Assembly (NCBI GenBank): GCA_964020085.1
Contig: OZ026601.1
Coordinates: 29,680,818-29,744,817 of the forward strand
Length of the DNA: 64,000 nucleotides
Direction of reading: 5' to 3'
Source: Micromussa lordhowensis
Taxonomy: Eukaryota > Cnidaria > Anthozoa > Scleractinia > Lobophylliidae
Positions 25,601-38,600 of the stretch are shown here, piece after piece. The notes beneath the pieces were generated by a model that ran no database searches, was not told the DNA's origin, and worked only from the letters and a program-made list of their open reading frames with translations. Both the position numbers and the translations under genes were made by a program. How positions within the stretch are numbered: position 1 is the first letter of the stretch; each line of letters starts with the position of its first letter.

Positions 25601-28600
25601 TGATGTTTAACAGAATATCCGAGGGCTTAGAAGCGATGATATCGGACAACGTTTCCAATTCATCTTGACATTATTTTCAAGTTGAAAACTGACAGGCTAC
25701 ACACCGCAATCCGTAATTTTTTAACTTGAAAGTACACTTCAAGATCATCTCTAGTTTACTGTTAGGAACTTAATTTGGGCTGCTACAGGAATAAAGCCTG
25801 AAGCAAAGACATGTGTTATTCCTCAGGCTTTACCCTTTCACGATTGCCTTAGTTGTATTCAAATCCTCGATGAAGAATATCTTTTGCCACAGTTCAAATA
25901 TTTGATAAATACTCGATTCTGATTGGCTAGGACCAGTGCAGTTGAAGTGTAACACCAGTGCAAAAAGTGTCGCACCAGTCCATTGCCAAGTTGCAACGAA
26001 GACTTTTGAAGTTAGTACAATGACACTCGAAGACTGCCAACGGTCATCCAAGGTATTTCGAAGGTGGTCGAAGACAATTACACGCTCACCAAACACTTCC
26101 GAAGAACGAACAAAACCTTCGGAAGATTTACGAATATCACCCGAATATTTAATTAAGTCAGTATTTAACTTACTCAACCGAACGATAATGCGGAAATGAC
26201 ATCGGAACGTCGTTTGTTACCTCTAATTTATCAATAAGTTTTGTTTAATAGAAAAACCAAAGTTGAGATTCAGTTCGTTGTACGATAAAATACAAAAAAC
26301 AAGGGGCTATAGAAGAGCTCCTTTTTCCTCCTAGATGCGATGCTGTTCGGCCAAGACAGGGTTAGCAGAACCAGGGGGCGTTAGACTCCTAATCCATCGA
26401 CCTTCATCTTAGGCTCGATTACTAGCCGTTGTTCGGGAAAAGAGGCCGCGATTCTCACCGAAGTCTCTTCTCGGGGAGGAACGTAGACCCGACACTGAGG
26501 AGACCGAGGTAGGGAGTGGCAATCGCGGAGAGGTCTCACTAGCTACAGAAGACGCTGAAACCCAGACACAGTCCATCGTGTGACAAAACGAATTGCATAA
26601 GTACATTTGGACAAAATGCAGCTTCTTAATAAGAACCACAACACGTATTACACTCATCCTCACGGGAAAAAAATGGTACATACATATCGGACCGTAGTCT
26701 TTCCACTGGTTGATAATCAGAGCCTCAAAGCCATACATGAACCACGAAATATACTTGAGCCACACAAAATAGACAGGCACAGAGCTGCAAGAAAAAAAAA
26801 AGAGCATAAAAAGTTTAATAGAAACTTTGCAACTGCTTTTCGTAGGGAGGAGAACTGTCGAGGCTGAGATCTGGGCTGGACGAGCTGGAATGAGGTAGAG
26901 CAGGAAGCGAAAGACAATGATGGATGGAACTTGTTGCTGTGAACCCTTATGGTCCATTTACAAGAGGGAAGAGAATGAGTGACTACGTTTTGTAGAGATA
27001 ATCATGAATTTGGTATACAGAGGCAAGGAGTACATTCTTCCCTAAACTGGTTCAAACAAGGTCCCAAACAATAGCAGCAAAAATACTGATTCACTCATGC
27101 AAAAAAAAACGGAAGTTGAAATGAAGTCGTGTCCAGATTACTCTGCGTGCTCTCGAGTCCGTGGCGGAAGTCGCATTATCTTTGTTAAATCTGCATATCG
27201 AGGAACAGTTCTATTACAAGTTAAGACTTACATAGTCTTGAGAAAGAATCCTCCGAAAATCAAGAGAGGTAACATAAGTGGCGGACCAAGCGATGTGGCT
27301 GCAGTAACGGTTGGTGCAATCGTTGATATAATGTAACCTGAAAAATCAATCAATCAATCAGTAAGTCACTCAGGATCGATCGATCAGTCAGTCAGTCTAT
27401 CAATCAATCAGTCCGTCTGTTAGTTCGTCAGTCAGTCAGTTAGTCAGTCCGTCCGTCCGTCTGTCCGTCAGGCAGACAGCCAGCCAGTCACTCAGTCAGT
27501 CAGTCAGGCAGGGAGGCAGTCGCCCTTGCTTTGGGCTTCAAAGCAGTTGGTTTAAAATACCCACAGCACTTTCTTAACCAGATGTAAAAGAGGTAAAAAT
27601 AAAACTAATCGTGACTCGCTTGATAGCATACATTAGCTTAGAGTTTGATGTGTCCTTTGCGATTGGCCAGAGTGAAATCTTTGGTTTTGGTTTTATGGCA
27701 CTCAGTTAAAATGCAGTCTAATCGTGGAGTGCGATTATTGTACAAAGCACTTACCAAATGACACAGCCACATTAGTAACCAGAATTATGATACCATAACA
27801 AATAAGGAAGCGAACAAAACTGTCATTCAGACCTGTTGATAAAAAGAAGTGAGTAGATGGCACATCAGAAAAGAAAAGGCAAGGAACGAAGGGAAGTGAA
27901 GTGAAGGAAGACAGTCACTGTTTTACCTGTTGTTTCAGTTGAGACACCTTAGGATACACACAACCAAAAAAAAGATGGCGGAACTCAAAAGGCAACGCAC
28001 CAGCTGAATATTTAGGAAACTAATCAATCAAATGCACATAGACTGGAATGGTTACGAATTATTCCGGTAGACAAAATACTTCGGCATTGAATCTCTCTTT
28101 TATTATTTTTGTATGGAAGTGTTCACATACAAATGATAGGTGGATCCACGCAAACTGACTCAAAGAACCTTTAAAGCCAAAGGTTATATTCATGCAAACC
28201 AATAACTGCAGTCAATACTGATATGAGTGAAACCTGTCGTTTCTTACAAGGAAGTACTTACCGATCATCCAATACGAAATGGTGATTAACAGCAGAGGTG
28301 TGATGATAAAAATGGGAATCTGCAATAATAAAAACAAAGCTGATATTTAAACAACAGAGCACTTTTTCCGTGTTTACATAGCCTCATGGTTGGGAGAATT
28401 CGAGACAGTAATGCAAACCCGAGACGTAGTCGAGGGTTTGCACAACTTTCGAAAATTCTCCCAAACCTTCGAGGAAAAAGCGCTCTATTGCTTTTAAATA
28501 ATTCTCAAAAATACGCGCGAATCTAAAACGTCATAACCATGTTTACATACTTTCATCTAAGCACACCTATCGACCAATGAGAGCGCGCGTAGTGGCTCAG

Positions 28601-31600
28601 TTGTTTTATAAAAGAAAAGAGTGCTTTGTTTCTGATGCCCTGATTGAGTCATAGCCGGAACCATTCTGACATAGCCTTGCATGTAAGCTTCACTTGGAAA
28701 ATACATATGTCAACTCCTATCCTATAACTTGTGTTACAGCTATCCTCCTTAGAAGATCTGTCTGATGTTTTTCTTCGGTGAGGGCGGCTATAGCACAGGC
28801 AATCGACCAGGACATCAAGTCAACAACTGGAGTTCAACTGGTACCGAAATACCCTTGTTTGCTCGCATGTCGTACTTGGGTATTCAGAACTCTGACCGTA
28901 AAACAGCTTGAATAACTTGTATAACCTTGACGAAGCCAAATGAGTATGACACCATTATCACTGTACCGTATTTGAAGTGATATTTAACCAACTTTTAATG
29001 TGCTTACTTTCCTTTGCTTACTTCAGCCCAAAGAAGAAACCCTTGTTTCGGACCCCACTGTAGCAACTGAAATAGTTCTAGAGTTATAGATACACAATAC
29101 TGTTAAAGTCAAACACTGAACATTGTACGAATCATACTTCTGATAACGTCTTTGCCAGGTAGTAAACGTCTGTTCTGTACATCCCATTTTTGTGTTCCCT
29201 CAAGAACACGGGAAGTTCCACTGGAAATACCTGCAAAGTGATAAGAGAAACGTTGAGCACCAACTGGAACACGCAGTACATTTAGGGTGGCATAACAGAA
29301 CTTCTAGTGACTTAACATAGCTTATCCGAGCAGGCTTGACTCAACAGGGCAAGATTAACTCTGGTTATAGAGCAACCGTTACTGAAGTCATAGATTAGCA
29401 CTACCGTACTAATTGTGGACACTAAAATAAGCAAACAAATATTGTAAATTAAACAGAAACTTGTTAGAAATCCCAACTAGCGGGAGGCTGACCAGTTGGC
29501 GTGGAGGAGTTGAATCTGGGACTACCAAACACAAATCCATCTAGTGGCAGGGAGGAGGATTTGAACTCGGGACCTTCGGATAAGAAATCCAGCGAACTAA
29601 CCATTAGGCCACGCCGCCTCAAAAGAACATTTAAAGAGCTCAGTGTAAAACTTAGACTCTATTCACGCCAACGAAACTTGTTTGACTAAATCAGGTTTAG
29701 GTTTTTCCATTTGTTGATTACGCTTTCCAGTCATTTTGAGAAGACAAATTTCAAACCACCTTGGCCTTGCTAACATGTTTCAATTAAACAGGTCTTTCAA
29801 TGGTTAAGTTGTGGGGTATGCACGGCATAAGGAACTAGTTTTTAACCTTGTTTAGTTAAACCACTTTTAAACGTAAGGAATAAACGGGGCGTAAGTTTCT
29901 AAAGAAACTGTGGTGCTGCGTCGCTGAGGAGTATTACAAGATCATTTGGTTTTATCAACTGGGTTGATAATGTGAATTGGCCACCGCAAAGATATTCGAA
30001 AGCTGACGTTTCGAGCGTTAGCCCTTCGTCGGAGCACTTTTACTGAAACATGTTTAACATGCTGATGTGAACAGGGTATTAGTATTTAGTGAACGTTTTG
30101 GCTCTTTGAGTGCAATATTAAGCTAGAAATCCATCGGCATTCTAATATAGTACTTACAAAAATGACCCCTTGAAGGCTGGAAAATGAAGCAGATGTCACA
30201 ATAAAGAAATAAACACCAGCAATGTTCTGGACGCCATCCTGGTCGTAAGGTATTTGCAAGTAGATTAATCCTGCAATCAATCCAGTGATCTATGATTAAA
30301 AAAAAAACAATGATTACGACTATATTCAATAGTGATGTACAGCTAACTTTTGTGTTTCTTTTTTTATGATTCTGCCGGAAACAGACGTACATATACAAAC
30401 AATATATTGCATTTTACAAATTAATAACAGTTTAGATTTCTTTACAATGTCAGAACTGTTCAGCTGAGAGAGTTATAAATTGTATGATTAATGCGACTGT
30501 TATTCATTGGATCCACATTAATATTTGTGACAGTCCTGCAATTTGCACTCTTCATGTACTGCATCCTTTAGAGGCGCGGTGGCCTCATGGTTAGTGCGCT
30601 CATTTCCGGATCGAGCGGTCCGGGTTCGAGCCCTGGCTGGGGACATTACGTTGTGTTCTTGAACAAGACACTCTACTCTCACAGTGCCTCTCTCAGCCCA
30701 CACCGGCGACCTTAATGCTGGGGGTAACCCTGTAATGACTAGCATCCCATCAAGGGGGGAGTAGAAATACTCCAAGTCGCTTCATGCTACAGAAACCGGG
30801 ATAAGCTCTGACGTGATGGACCACTTGGCTCGTATCATCAGACGCTACCTTATGTACTACATGTACATCTACTGTCTTAAAAAGTTGTGGTAAAGTTACC
30901 ACAAGTAGTTTGTTTTCTTTTTTTTTCAGAAGTGATCCACCCAGGTTAAGATTCAATACGTTGTTACAGACAGTTCAGCTTACGTGCTTCTAAAACTCAC
31001 AATGGCCTGGAAAAGCCTTATTCTGAAGATGATAACGTCTCTATTGTTCGTGATCCAAGATCGCCATAGCACTGCACCAAGCTGCCGACACCACGAGGCC
31101 TTGTACCTACATGTAAAAATATCGCATTGTTTGCCCTGAAGCTCAAAATACCCACTGCATTGCCAAGCATTATTTAAACCTGCAGATCAACTTAAGCACT
31201 ATGGCTCATAGCTCAGCCTTGATCTCTTCTTCATAGTCTACATCTATAATATTTCCAGTTAGCTACTACATGCGCTGTGATTGGTCAATTTAGTTGGCCA
31301 TATTCTAGTTTGCCTAGCCTGTAGAGCAGATGTAAAATGGGGTAGTATCACTTCCCCTACCAGTCCTCCGTTTACGCCTGTAATGCAAGCTACGTGTAAG
31401 TCCACTAACATTTGAAGCTAGGTTTGGCCGCCAAAATGTTTTGTCACTTATCTGACAAGTTTTTTTGATGTTCATGCATTTTAAATAACATGCAAAAGTA
31501 TTCGTTTTCTTGAAATTATGACGACGTGTATTAAAACAAGCTAACATCTGCTGAGCAAGCATTTTGAATATTGGGTCAACAATAGTGAAAATCATGAATT

Positions 31601-32025
31601 AAATGGCATGTAAACACAGATCACTTTCTTACGGTGAACGTTTCTCAAAGTAAACGTCTGCTTTGAAGGAATCCTGAAATAGAAAGAAAATACCCAATGT
31701 TAAACTCAGTGAGGCCAAGGGTTGACTCAAAGATACAAATCAAATTCTAAATATGACAATATAACCAAAGTAAGAATCACTATATAGCTGTAAGGTAAGC
31801 AAGTTATGGGGAAATAGGTGATGTAATATGACACCTGTCATTTTTCGGGGGACGCAACATCTTTGTCCTAAAAAATGCTTAAGAATTGTAGCACATAATT
31901 ATGAAACACAATCAAAATGTACGGGTTAATGACCAAGTGTGAGGTCAAGACGGCTGGATATTGGCCGAGTTCTTTTTTCGTGTTCATGGACCTAGACGGA
32001 GTCGAGGTCCATAAACACGCAAAAA

Positions 32026-32056
<31 letters not shown>

Positions 32057-32147
32057 GAACAAGCTTGGTCAATAAAGGATTTATTATATGGCTTTCGAGG
32101 AAATTTTTCTTGCGGGACAAGGCGGGTAGTCCCGAGCGGGCAAGATA

Positions 32148-32178
<31 letters not shown>

Positions 32179-32597
32179 CAGCGCAAGATAAGAGGATTTG
32201 ATTCATCTTGCCCGCTCACGGAGCTAGCCATATACATGTAATAAGTATGGGTTATTGACCAAGTGTGAAGTCAAGATGGCTGGATATTGGCCGAGTTCTT
32301 TTTTTGCGTGTTCATGGACCTAGACGGAGTCGAGGTCCATAAACACGCAAAAAAAGAACGAGGCCAATATCAAGCCATCTTGGCCGAACAAGCTTGGTCA
32401 ATAAGGGCAAGATGAATTATCACACACCAGCCTGGTGGACAGTGAGACGATGATAAGCCAAAGGTGGCGAAATGTACAATGTAGCTGTATTTTTACATCC
32501 TTTTTTTCTTTTTTGTTTTTCATACCTTATTAGACACCTTACAGCTTGGCAATGAAAGTAACACTGACTTGTTAAGTAGTCAGCTGTGTTACATAGC

Positions 32598-32628
<31 letters not shown>

Positions 32629-35600
32629 ACAAAACGTATTTCCCAACCTGTCTGTTGTATCCATCTTCTTCTTTGGCTTCTTCTGCTGCTCGTTCACTGT
32701 ACACATCACAGATTTCCTTTACACGGTCAACAAAGTTCAAAGAAGTTAGTTTAATTTCAAATGTCAACAATTCCCGTACAAGCCGTATGAAATCGGACCG
32801 CGCGAAAGAGCTTTTTCGCGCGGCCCGAATACGAAAAGCTCTTTCGCGCGGTCCGGGAACGCTTGCTACGTAAGCTATCCTGATTATTTTTTGTTTATCG
32901 ATTGACTGATTGACTGACTGCTGATCATTTTCACTGCATACAAGGAACACTTCATATCTCTCTCACTCTCAGTTAGCCATGGCAGCCTCAAAAACACTTT
33001 GAGTAACCTGTGATGGACTATAGGGTCCTAGCTAGAGCGGAACAGCAGTACTACTAGTCACAACACGCTAATAGAAGCTGGGAAAAGCTCGAATTAATAG
33101 TGTAGGGCAGTTGCCTTTAGCCTGTGGAGAGTGGAGAATTAATCAGCTCCAAGTACCTTTACTCTGTCCTTGCAGGTTTCCTCATCTCCAGGTACAATGG
33201 CCAACGTGTGGACAAAATAATCTGCAGGATTAAAGTTCATCGGGCAGGGATATCCAAGGCTGCAATATAATGAGTTACAAATAACACACTTGAGGTACAC
33301 TGTACATGTGTAGATGTAGATGCCCACTTTGTAGAGAAACTAACATTATGTGAATGGTATAAATTACTACTGGCCTGAGGCAATCCCATAACACATTTTG
33401 GACAGACTGGCCACTTTATTTTAAACCCTGGCTGGTGAAAAGCCTCCAAGCCAAGACAGATGATGCATTTTAAAAATGAGGTAATGGTATCTTAATTTAC
33501 CAATATGCAAACTATGGCTATCACTTAACAGTATACTTGCAACATATAAATTTTCATCATAACAGACATGCAACATTAAGCAATATAAATTTGCAACTTC
33601 CAGTCCATGGCTGAGCGTGGTGCCTGCAGCCCAATCACAATTTACACAGATTCCTGCTCAGTAGCCACGTGCATGGGCCTGTTACCACAAAACCCAGAAA
33701 TTTTGATAGAAAACACAGTGTCGTATGTAGAAAGTACCTCCTAAAGTATGATAAGGCTTCAGCTGTCGAGCCCATGTACGCAGTCCTTCCTTCAGCTAAC
33801 AGTAAAATGCTGAAAATTAAGTCAGGATGAAATCCAATGAGTGTGAACTTAAACACCATTTTGTGCTACGACTGTATGTCTTAAAGCATTACAAAATGCA
33901 ACCTACATGTACTTAAAATGCAAAATCAAAATACTAAAATATTTATTTCTCTACTGAGTGCCATGCATTTCCTGGCTTAAGGACGGTGCCTATAACTTTT
34001 GTTAGAGCGCGCATGTTCTGCGCATCACCCAATACATGGTTTACGCATCACACGTGTCCTCGGGTTAACAATGACATACAGTTGTAATCCACTACGCTAC
34101 CAAGTACGCGACTAAAATGAAAATAAAATTAAACTACTGTGACCAAATCAAGTTTAATGAACTTGCATGTACTAAATAAACCAGGAACACCAGAATAGCA
34201 GCATATCATTAACCAGCTACTGTTAATGTCATTTATCTGAAAAACTAGCTTTTATCCAAAGAAAATCATATTGAAATCAAAATGTAAACATGTACCTCCA
34301 GATGGTGTAGTGTGTGTGCCAAACAAGTGCAAGAGATGCAAATGTTTGACTTACTGGGGAGGTGACAGGAAAAAATGTAATGGGCACTGGAAAAGTTTTT
34401 CAAAAAAGATGAAAACAACTCATTTAATTTTTAAAAAACGCGTGCATGGCTACCCCTGCATGTTTTGTTATGAAGTGGAAGTGGCAAGCCTGTTCAACAA
34501 GTGACTAGTTTCTGGTGGTGTCAGGAAAAGCGATATGTATCTGATCTAGACTGTATTTTGGCTAAACCAGGGGAGAGCTGTCAGAGACACTAAAAGCACT
34601 GCAGTGACGATTTTGTAATTAAAAACATACCAAAAGTGGTTTTTATGTCACCATTTGCCATGTAGTTAAAAGATCTTTATAAATGTGTTTACATTTCTGT
34701 GTGCAAATTCTAAGGAAATCTGTGGAGAAATATATTTTCCTTCTTTTTTCAGAAAAATGCTGATGTCAGTATTTTTGTTGAGATTCAAGGCTAATTATCT
34801 TGGTAAAATGTGTGGCTACCCCCATTTTTTCTTTGTGAATTCTAACAACCCTTGCTAGGATCTACTTTTTCCGTATGGTCCTAATCTGGCAAGAAAACCT
34901 TTGTATTTAGTAGGCACCATATCCTTAAGGAAATAATGTACGACTTTTGAGAGTTAGATGGTATTTAATCTAAGACAACTGGATTTTCCTCTGGTAGCTG
35001 CATGCATAAGAATGACACTAAAGGAAAAGTGCTAGGTATTGGCCTGCACACAGTTTAGAGGAGGCTACCTGAACGTAAGATAAAAGAACTGATGGGGGTT
35101 TCATTTTGTAGTTACCTGTCAAACATGGCATAAACTTCAGATGAGGGTTGATGTATAGTGCACATGATGGTTCGACCACTGGCTGCAAGACGCTGAAGTG
35201 AAGATATCAAACTCTGAGCCATGAATGCATCAAGACCAGATGTTGGTTCATCAGCAAACAGTAATGGAGGATTTGTTAGTACCTGGAAATTTGAAGAACA
35301 TATTTCTGCAAATCAGCGATTAATTAATGCAACATATAAATGTGAACATGCTTTGAAGATCAAGTCATTTAGGAGAGGTGCTGGTCCATGACATCTAACT
35401 AAGTGTCCCCTTTGTGTCACAAGACAGATAGGGAGGTCCATGTCATCATCACCCCCTACTGCGCCTTTCAATAGCATGCAGAGTCTGAATTCAAAGTTCA
35501 ACCAACAAATGCACTTTTTGCTACCGTCAACCAAATGTTTGGTGACTCGAAAAAATGCATTTGTCGGTTGAGCTTCGAATTTTAGGGTCCGCATGTTACT

Positions 35601-38600
35601 GATTTAGGCGCAGTAATTTCCTTGTCTTTGTGTGGACATCAGGGCTGGAAATTGTGCTCCTCTGAGCCACCCTGCCTGCTACCTTCAATCCTGCACCTGC
35701 CCAAGAGTTCAAACCCATCATCCTATATGTCTCTCTCCATTGTACCCATCTCCTTGTTTCCCCAGGCCTGCCTAGCTGTTGTGTCTCACTCCCTTCAGGT
35801 GCCCATGTCAAGGCAACTATTGGGAGGCCAATGTTGTCCATACACAGCACATGCCCTATCCATGTCCACCTCCTTCACCCCTCTTGCATGTTCATTGGTG
35901 GTCTGGGCATAATAATTATTGGCTCTCCTGCACTTCCACAGTATTTCACCTCCTGTGCCTCAGTCTTCCTCATTTAACTTGCACTGGACATACCTTAGCC
36001 GGATCAACCTTCACCCTTTTTGGAGGTTATGGGAAGTTACAACTGCATAGTGCTTGTACTGGGACTAAGACCAAATTCCTGTTTTCAAGAGGCATCTGTC
36101 TACAGGAGATCCTCCATATTAAAGAGGTTTCCCAGTTAACATGTGCACATTAATTACCTCTGAAGCAAATGCTAATCGTTTCTTTTCTCCACCAGAAATT
36201 CCTCGCAGTCGGCCAGGTATACCAATGACTGTGTCAGCACACTTCTTTAATCCAAGCTAATTAATGAGAGAATTAGTATCATAAATTCACATACCGGTAA
36301 TTATTAGGTTAAAAGAAGACTAAATGCACCCATGCCTGAGCTATTTACAGACATCACTCTTAAAAGCACTCATGCAGTTCTTTTTCTGATAAAGAGATGT
36401 CAACCCCCCCCCCCCCTCCCTCCCTCAAAAACAATTCCCAACTGAAGTGACATATTGTAATTAATGCACTTAATTGATAGTGAGAATTAAGAGAGTGGTA
36501 AATTTACATTCTGGGAGTTCAAAGGAAGGTGCTTATAAGAGAAAAGGATGGGATTTTTTGGTTTGAAATATTTTTTCGCCTGTTTTTTTAAAGAGTTCTT
36601 GTACATGTAGAAGAAATTGGATGTGTAAAATGAGAGCGAAAATGTCAGTCAAGGTCTGACTGTGTCTTTTTTGATACAAGAATAATGCAATCTGATCAGT
36701 CAATTTCAGCTTTTGAAAAACTCACTCGTGCAAATTAATTCCAAATTGAACTCGAAACCGTATGATTACCTATACCAATTGGAATTTCTAGAGGGGTGGG
36801 TGCCTGAGAAAAAATCCCTTCCGTGTGGAAGTTATGGATATTATCCGGAATGGTACATTATCAATTTCAAAACCATGTGCAATTCAACTTGTCCACTCTG
36901 TACATGTACAGTACAATAATTATGTCATAAAGGCAGTTACAAAAGTCGGACCGGATCAACTCGGACCGCCAGTCCGGGTCGGATCAACTCGGATCAACCC
37001 GGATCGACTCGGATCGTCTCGGATCATGAAAAAAAAACTAAAAATTAAATGAAATTGAAACTTTTACCCATTTGAAGGTTAAAATTCCGGTCAAAAATGG
37101 TACAAATTAAGAAAGACTCGCGACGTTACTCCGTGTCGTGCTGCATGCTGTGTAGTCAAGCCGCCATTTTGTATTCTAAGTACTAGTTCCTCTCGGACTC
37201 GTCTCTTGTTCATCCATCCCTGATCCCGCCGCGTTGATCTCCACAATCATGGACCCGGATGAAGGTAAATCTTTTGCAATGAATTTGCATCTGCCCACCA
37301 AATTGATAGTTTCAGTCATAACCCTTTCTGTTACGCTGCGTGATTTTGCAGAAATTCGCTTTACTTCCGTTTGGCTTCTAATTTGGAGAACAGAAAGTTG
37401 ATAGATTTAGCTAATCATTAAGCAAAACTTGACCACACTTGGCCAGCTTGACGAAAAGTAGTTAGCGCGAAAAATTGAACTGAACAAACTTCGCATCTAC
37501 ATCTTTTTATGTTTAGAATCTCACTAATTATTGAATAATGTTTAGTGAGTCGTTTTTGGGAGTGTAGAGCTCCGTAAGTTTGAATAAAGGCTTCATTTTG
37601 TTGCAATGTTAGGACGCGGACATGGATGCTACTGGCGGTTGCCATGAGGAGTGTAACGCAATCCTTCTGTTTACATGTACAAAAAAAATCGTACTTAATT
37701 CTAGATTCAGTCTTTTTCTGTTCTGTTTTCAGGATATATAAGCTCGTAAAGGAAAATGCTTATTCTGAGATTCGAACAGCCAAGTGTTTTTACAATAATA
37801 TTTTTTGCTTCTTTAAAATTTTGTAACTTTTTTTGCTAAATTCTAACATAGCATGTAGCTGTAGCTGTGAAAAATAAGCAAACATAAACATTCTTAATTA
37901 CTGAAACTATCATTTTGGTGGACGGATGCAAATGCAGTGACATTTACCTTCATCTGGGTCCATGATCGTGAGATCGACGCGGCGGGATCAGGGATGGATG
38001 AGCACGAGACGAGTCCGAGAGGAACTGGCACTTAAAAGACAAAATGGCGGCTTGACTACAGAGCACGACACGGAGAAACGGTGCGAGTCTTTCTTTATTT
38101 GTACCATTTTTGACCGGAATTTTAACCTTCAAATGGGTAAAAGTTTCAATTTCATTTAATTGTTAGGTTTTTTCATGATCCGAGTTGATCCGAGTTGATC
38201 CGACCCGGACTGGCGGTCCGAGTTGATCCGGTCCGACTTTTGTACCTGCCTATGTCATAAGCCTATTGTACATCAAAATCAACTGTAACATTTATTTTAA
38301 TTAATTTGATACAAAGATGAAAGACAATTAAATTCGTAAATACATGCACTGCCAGCTTCAGAATCAGTTACAGTTTACAATCATTTCTAAAAATATATTT
38401 ATTTATCAATTACTATAATTGCACTCCTACCTCCAATATAACCTCTTCGATTCGTTCATTTCGCCGTGCCTTAGGAGTGTGTTTATCCATACGAAGGGCA
38501 GCCTACAAATTATAAAATAATTGCAAGATTTCCCTTTGAAGTAATTAAAGCAGTTGCAAGATTTGACTGTGCCTTCCAACTTGAAATCTATATCTCATTG

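Noticed and set aside
25830..26199. Overlapping frames on both strands in a gene B intron
   Set aside because: No domain recognised, and mutual overlap suggests low stop density rather than coding.
34271..34504. Cysteine-rich 77-codon frame on the plus strand
   Set aside because: It lies in a gene B intron, antisense, without recognisable domain spacing or splice support; probably chance.
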